36,361 bases of DNA from Burkholderiales bacterium (GTDB lineage Bacteria; Pseudomonadota; Gammaproteobacteria; Burkholderiales; SG8-39). The translations under genes were made by a program, and so were the position numbers. The notes below the pieces were generated by a model. It saw only the letters and a program-made list of their open reading frames with translations. It made no database searches and was not told where the DNA came from. The stretch spans positions 1 through 36,361 of the forward strand of contig JADLAV010000011.1 of the NCBI GenBank assembly GCA_020848075.1. The letters are read 5' to 3'. Shown in pieces: positions 34,072-36,361 of the stretch. Within the stretch, counting starts at the first letter, position 1, and every line of letters starts with the position of its first letter.

Positions 34072-35034
34072 TCAGCCACGCGCGCGCTTGCGCACCTTCC
34101 TGGGGGCGGCGCCGGCACCCGGCGCATCGTGCGCCTTGCCGTGCGCGGCGATGAGCTCCTCGCCGAGCAGCCGGAACTCGTTCCGGCGCTGCGTGCCCCG
34201 CCGCCAGACGAGCGCGACCCGGCGCGCGTCCGCCGGGTCCGCCAGAGGCCGGGCGACGAGCGAGGTGCCGCGCAGGACGCCGCCGCGCACGGCGAGCTCG
34301 GGCAGCAGCGTCACGCCGAGGCCGCCCTCCACCATCTGCACCAGCGTGTGGAGGCTCGTCGCTTCGAGCACTTCCCCCTGGCCGCGGCCCGGAAGGTGAC
34401 AGGCGGAGAGCGCGTGCCCGCGCAGGCAATGCCCTTCCTCGAGCAGCAGCAGGGACTCGCCGGCGAGGTCGCGCGACCGCACGGCCTGCGCCTGCGCAAG
34501 CCGGTGGTCCTTGCGGCATGCCAGCACGAAGCGGTCCTCGAAGAGCGACATCGTCTCGGCGCTCCCGGTGTCGTACGGCAACGCGACCAGCGCCACGTCG
34601 AGCTCGCCGCCCTCCAGCTTCTCGAGCAGCCGCTCGGTGAGCTCCTCGCGCAGATAGAGGCGCAGGCGCGGAAAGCGCCGGCGCAGGCGCGGCAGCGCGA
34701 CCGGCAGCAGGAACGGCCCGATGGTGGGGATGACACCGAGCCGCAGCGGGCCGGCGAGCGGCCCGGCGGCCGATTTGGCGAGCTGGACGAGCTCCTCGGC
34801 CTCGACGAGCAGCCGCCGGGCCCGCTCCACGGCCGCACGCCCGAGCGGCGTGAAGGCGACCCGCCGGCTCGTGCGGTCGACGAGCGGCACGCCGAGCAGG
34901 GTCTCGAGCTCCTTGATGCTCGCCGAGAGCGTCGACTGGGTGACGTGCGACGCTTGCGCCGCGCGCCCGAAGTGGCCGGCGTCGTGGAGCGCCACCAGGT
35001 GCCGGAGCTGGCGGAGGGTGGGCATGTGCGCCAT
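34072..35034 (-). CDS. oxyR: Hydrogen-peroxide sensing regulator OxyR
   Basis: A 320-residue LysR-type regulator. N-terminal HTH: PTLRQLRHLVALHDAGHFGR, VTQSTLSASIKELETLLGVP. The effector domain contains LLLLEEGHCLRGHALSACH, with the two cysteines spaced as Cys199 and Cys208 of E. coli OxyR (Cys200 and Cys209 when counted from ATG 35025), which form the peroxide-sensing disulfide. The C-terminus has a basic extension (PRKVRKRARG). ATG 35025 gives the usual MPTLRQL start; ATG 35034 is also possible. It is convergent with the MBL gene and divergent from the DUF2061 gene. No peroxidase gene is adjacent. Confidence 0.93.
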   Translation of the reverse strand: MAHMPTLRQLRHLVALHDAGHFGRAAQASHVTQSTLSASIKELETLLGVPLVDRTSRRVAFTPLGRAAVERARRLLVEAEELVQLAKSAAGPLAGPLRLGVIPTIGPFLLPVALPRLRRRFPRLRLYLREELTERLLEKLEGGELDVALVALPYDTGSAETMSLFEDRFVLACRKDHRLAQAQAVRSRDLAGESLLLLEEGHCLRGHALSACHLPGRGQGEVLEATSLHTLVQMVEGGLGVTLLPELAVRGGVLRGTSLVARPLADPADARRVALVWRRGTQRRNEFRLLGEELIAAHGKAHDAPGAGAAPRKVRKRARG

Positions 35035-35132
35035 TGAGATTCTCGATTGAATCTACCGCAACAATCCGTTGGATCGATTGATGCTACACGGGTACATTGG
35101 ACCCTGCAAGAAACCCCGACAGGACTGATCCG

Positions 35133-35369
35133 ATGAATGCCCCCAATCCGCTCCTCAAGACTGCGACCTTCGCCGCGATCCACTTCACGGTCGCGTTCGC
35201 GGTCGGCTATGCGCTCACCGGAAGCGTGATCGTGGGCGGCGCCATCGCGCTGGTCGAGCCGCTTGTGAACACCGTCGCCTTCTACCTGCACGAGAAGGTA
35301 TGGAGCCGGCTTGCGTTGCAGCGTGCCCGGCGCGGCGCGCGCTCTCGCCTGACCCCCGCACCGAGTTGA
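35133..35369 (+). CDS. DUF2061 family small membrane protein
   Basis: A 78-residue protein with two transmembrane segments (FAAIHFTVAFAVGYALTGSV, VGGAIALVEPLVNTVAFYLH) ending in HEKVWSRL, the DUF2061 pattern. Inner-membrane location; function unknown. The basic tail ARRGARSRLTPAPS is longer than the core domain. It lies 98 bases from oxyR, divergently, so OxyR control is possible; a repeated CGATTGA half-site occurs at 35048-35054 and 35074-35080. Confidence 0.8.
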   Translation: MNAPNPLLKTATFAAIHFTVAFAVGYALTGSVIVGGAIALVEPLVNTVAFYLHEKVWSRLALQRARRGARSRLTPAPS

Positions 35370-35380
35370 GCCGCGCTGCC

Positions 35381-36235
35381 ATGGCGGGCGAGCGTCTGAT
35401 CACCCGCTGCCCGGCGGGATGCGATGCCGAGCTCGCCGGCTCCGGGATCGTCATGCCCGAAGGGCCGCTCCTCCGCTGCGGCGCCTGCGGGCAGCTCGTC
35501 AGTCAGTGTTCGGTCGAACAATACGATGACGCGCTCCGGAAGTGGGACACCGCGAGCGGCACGACGCCGTCGTGCGATGCGATTGCCCGACATGACCAGG
35601 TCGGTCGACGCCGGCTCCGCACGCTGCTCGCGCTGCTCGGCCGGGGTCCGGCGGGCGTACGCCTGCTCGACGTCGGCTGCTCGAGCGGCGCATTCCTTTT
35701 GACTGCACAGCAGGCTGGGCTCGACGCCGAGGGCGTCGAGCTCTCGCCGGAGGCAGCGCAGACCGCGCGCGAGGCCGGCTTTCGCGTGTTCACCGGCCGG
35801 CTGGAGGACGCCCGCTTTCCCGACGCCGCCTTCGACGCGATTGCTCTCATCGAGCTGGTCGAGCACCTACGCGATCCGCGGAGCCTCCTCGAGGAGTGCC
35901 GCCGCATTCTTCGCCCCGGCGGCATCGTCATGATCACCACCCCGAACGCCGCGAGTCTGACGGCGCGCGCAATGGGCGCGCGCTGGGGCGTGTTCAGTCT
36001 GGCGGGCATGGGCGGGCACGTCAGCTTCTTCAACCCCCGTTCGCTCGAGGGGCTCGCGGAGCGGACCGGCTTCGCAGTGGCAAGGCTCGAAACGCGGCAC
36101 GTGCGTCTCGCTGAAAAGGGCCAGTGCCTGAAGCCGCTCTACGTGGCAGCGAAGCTCACCGCCGGCCTGCTCGACGCGCCCGCGCGACTCGCGCACGCGG
36201 GCCACGATCTCACTGCATTCCTCCGCAAACGCTGA
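35381..36235 (+). CDS. Class I SAM-dependent methyltransferase with N-terminal zinc ribbon
   Basis: A 284-residue protein. Residues about 10-45 contain RCPAGCDAEL and LRCGACGQLVSQC, a four-cysteine zinc-ribbon-like knuckle. The methyltransferase domain follows: VRLLDVGCSSGAFLLTAQQA (motif I), GVELSPEAAQTAREAGFRVF, FDAIALIELVEHLRDPRSLL and LRPGGIVMITTPNAASLTAR. This layout is seen in Methyltransf_23-type enzymes of polysaccharide or lipid-glycan loci. ATG 35381 follows the DUF2061 stop by 11 bases, without a clear ribosome site. Substrate unknown. Confidence 0.82.
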   Translation: MAGERLITRCPAGCDAELAGSGIVMPEGPLLRCGACGQLVSQCSVEQYDDALRKWDTASGTTPSCDAIARHDQVGRRRLRTLLALLGRGPAGVRLLDVGCSSGAFLLTAQQAGLDAEGVELSPEAAQTAREAGFRVFTGRLEDARFPDAAFDAIALIELVEHLRDPRSLLEECRRILRPGGIVMITTPNAASLTARAMGARWGVFSLAGMGGHVSFFNPRSLEGLAERTGFAVARLETRHVRLAEKGQCLKPLYVAAKLTAGLLDAPARLAHAGHDLTAFLRKR

Positions 36236-36240
36236 CCTGA

Positions 36241-36361
36241 TTACCAATGAGCCTCAGCCAGCTTTACGAACCGATAGGGCATGGGCGGCGTGAGCGCTGC
36301 TGCGGCGCCGAGGCGAGCAACCATGCCGGCGAGATCGAATCGCCGGTTGAAGCGGTAGGCG
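36241..36361 (-). CDS. IS1595-family (ISXO2-like) transposase, C-terminal end (runs off the window)
   Basis: The last 39 codons of a minus-strand gene read YRFNRRFDLAGMVARLGAAA, LTPPMPYRFVKLAEAHW and stop (TAA 36241-36243). This is the conserved C-terminus of ISXO2-like DDE transposases (F-x-YRFNRRF ... PYRxLxxAE). The catalytic part lies beyond the window. The 5-base gap to the methyltransferase stop leaves little room for an IS end, so the element may be truncated. Confidence 0.7.
   Translation of the reverse strand, partial: AYRFNRRFDLAGMVARLGAAAALTPPMPYRFVKLAEAHW

Overview
GC-rich bacterial chromosome, most likely an uncultured or little-studied betaproteobacterium. This is an inference from the PEP-CTERM/exosortase-type protein with a sigma-54 promoter, the liu leucine-degradation cluster, an OxyR of proteobacterial type, and a sedentary chromosomal integron. 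No rRNA, tRNA or CRISPR array was seen.

Layout. (1) 1-4580: a minus-strand integron cassette array with six recognisable attC sites. Reading leftwards from a decayed, frameshifted fragment of an integron integrase (about 4404-4565, plus strand), the genes are a beta-carbonic anhydrase, a two-domain rhodanese sulfurtransferase, an NTF2-like protein, a GNAT/AAC(6')-like acetyltransferase, a tiny ORF, a lipocalin-like secreted protein, and a cassette gene broken by an IS3-type element at the window edge. (2) 4649-11303: a five-gene minus-strand operon (ABC importer of the NMT1/SsuABC type, Gfo/Idh/MocA oxidoreductase, DUF993 aldolase-like protein) with a divergent core-MetE methyltransferase. 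(3) 11442-17000: OsmC protein, PEP-CTERM protein with a clear -24/-12 promoter, then a graveyard of mobile elements (MITE-like inverted-repeat element, mutator-type transposase relic, IS5/IS1182-like N-terminal relic, group II intron fragment) around an mddA-like methyltransferase. (4) 16987-21408: PhnB-like gene, broken YCII gene, cupin plus TetR pair with two NemR-type operators, a divergent LysR/methyltransferase pair, and a LuxR gene cut off by an IS.

(5) 21409-25652: a deletion-derivative IS3-family element whose right side abuts a second, intact integron platform: intI (24244-25236), attI, and three minus-strand toxin-antitoxin-type cassettes (higBA, hicBA, lone hicB) with attC sites of the same sequence families as those in region 1. 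A further hicBA pair with a frameshifted toxin gene lies on the other side of intI. (6) 25883-33088: liuB, a SEL1-repeat protein, a small lipoprotein, liuC, liuD and liuE for conversion of 3-methylcrotonyl-CoA to acetoacetate and acetyl-CoA. liuD has an in-frame TAA at codon 82 in place of a conserved Tyr. (7) 33085-36361: metallo-beta-lactamase-fold hydrolase coupled to liuE, convergent oxyR, a DUF2061 membrane protein, a zinc-ribbon methyltransferase, and the 3' end of an IS1595-type transposase.

The most notable architecture is the pair of integron platforms 20 kb apart in the same orientation, one dead and one apparently alive, sharing attC families. The living one has only stabilising TA-type cassettes before an IS-associated break. 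All family calls come from reading motifs by eye; no database search was made.
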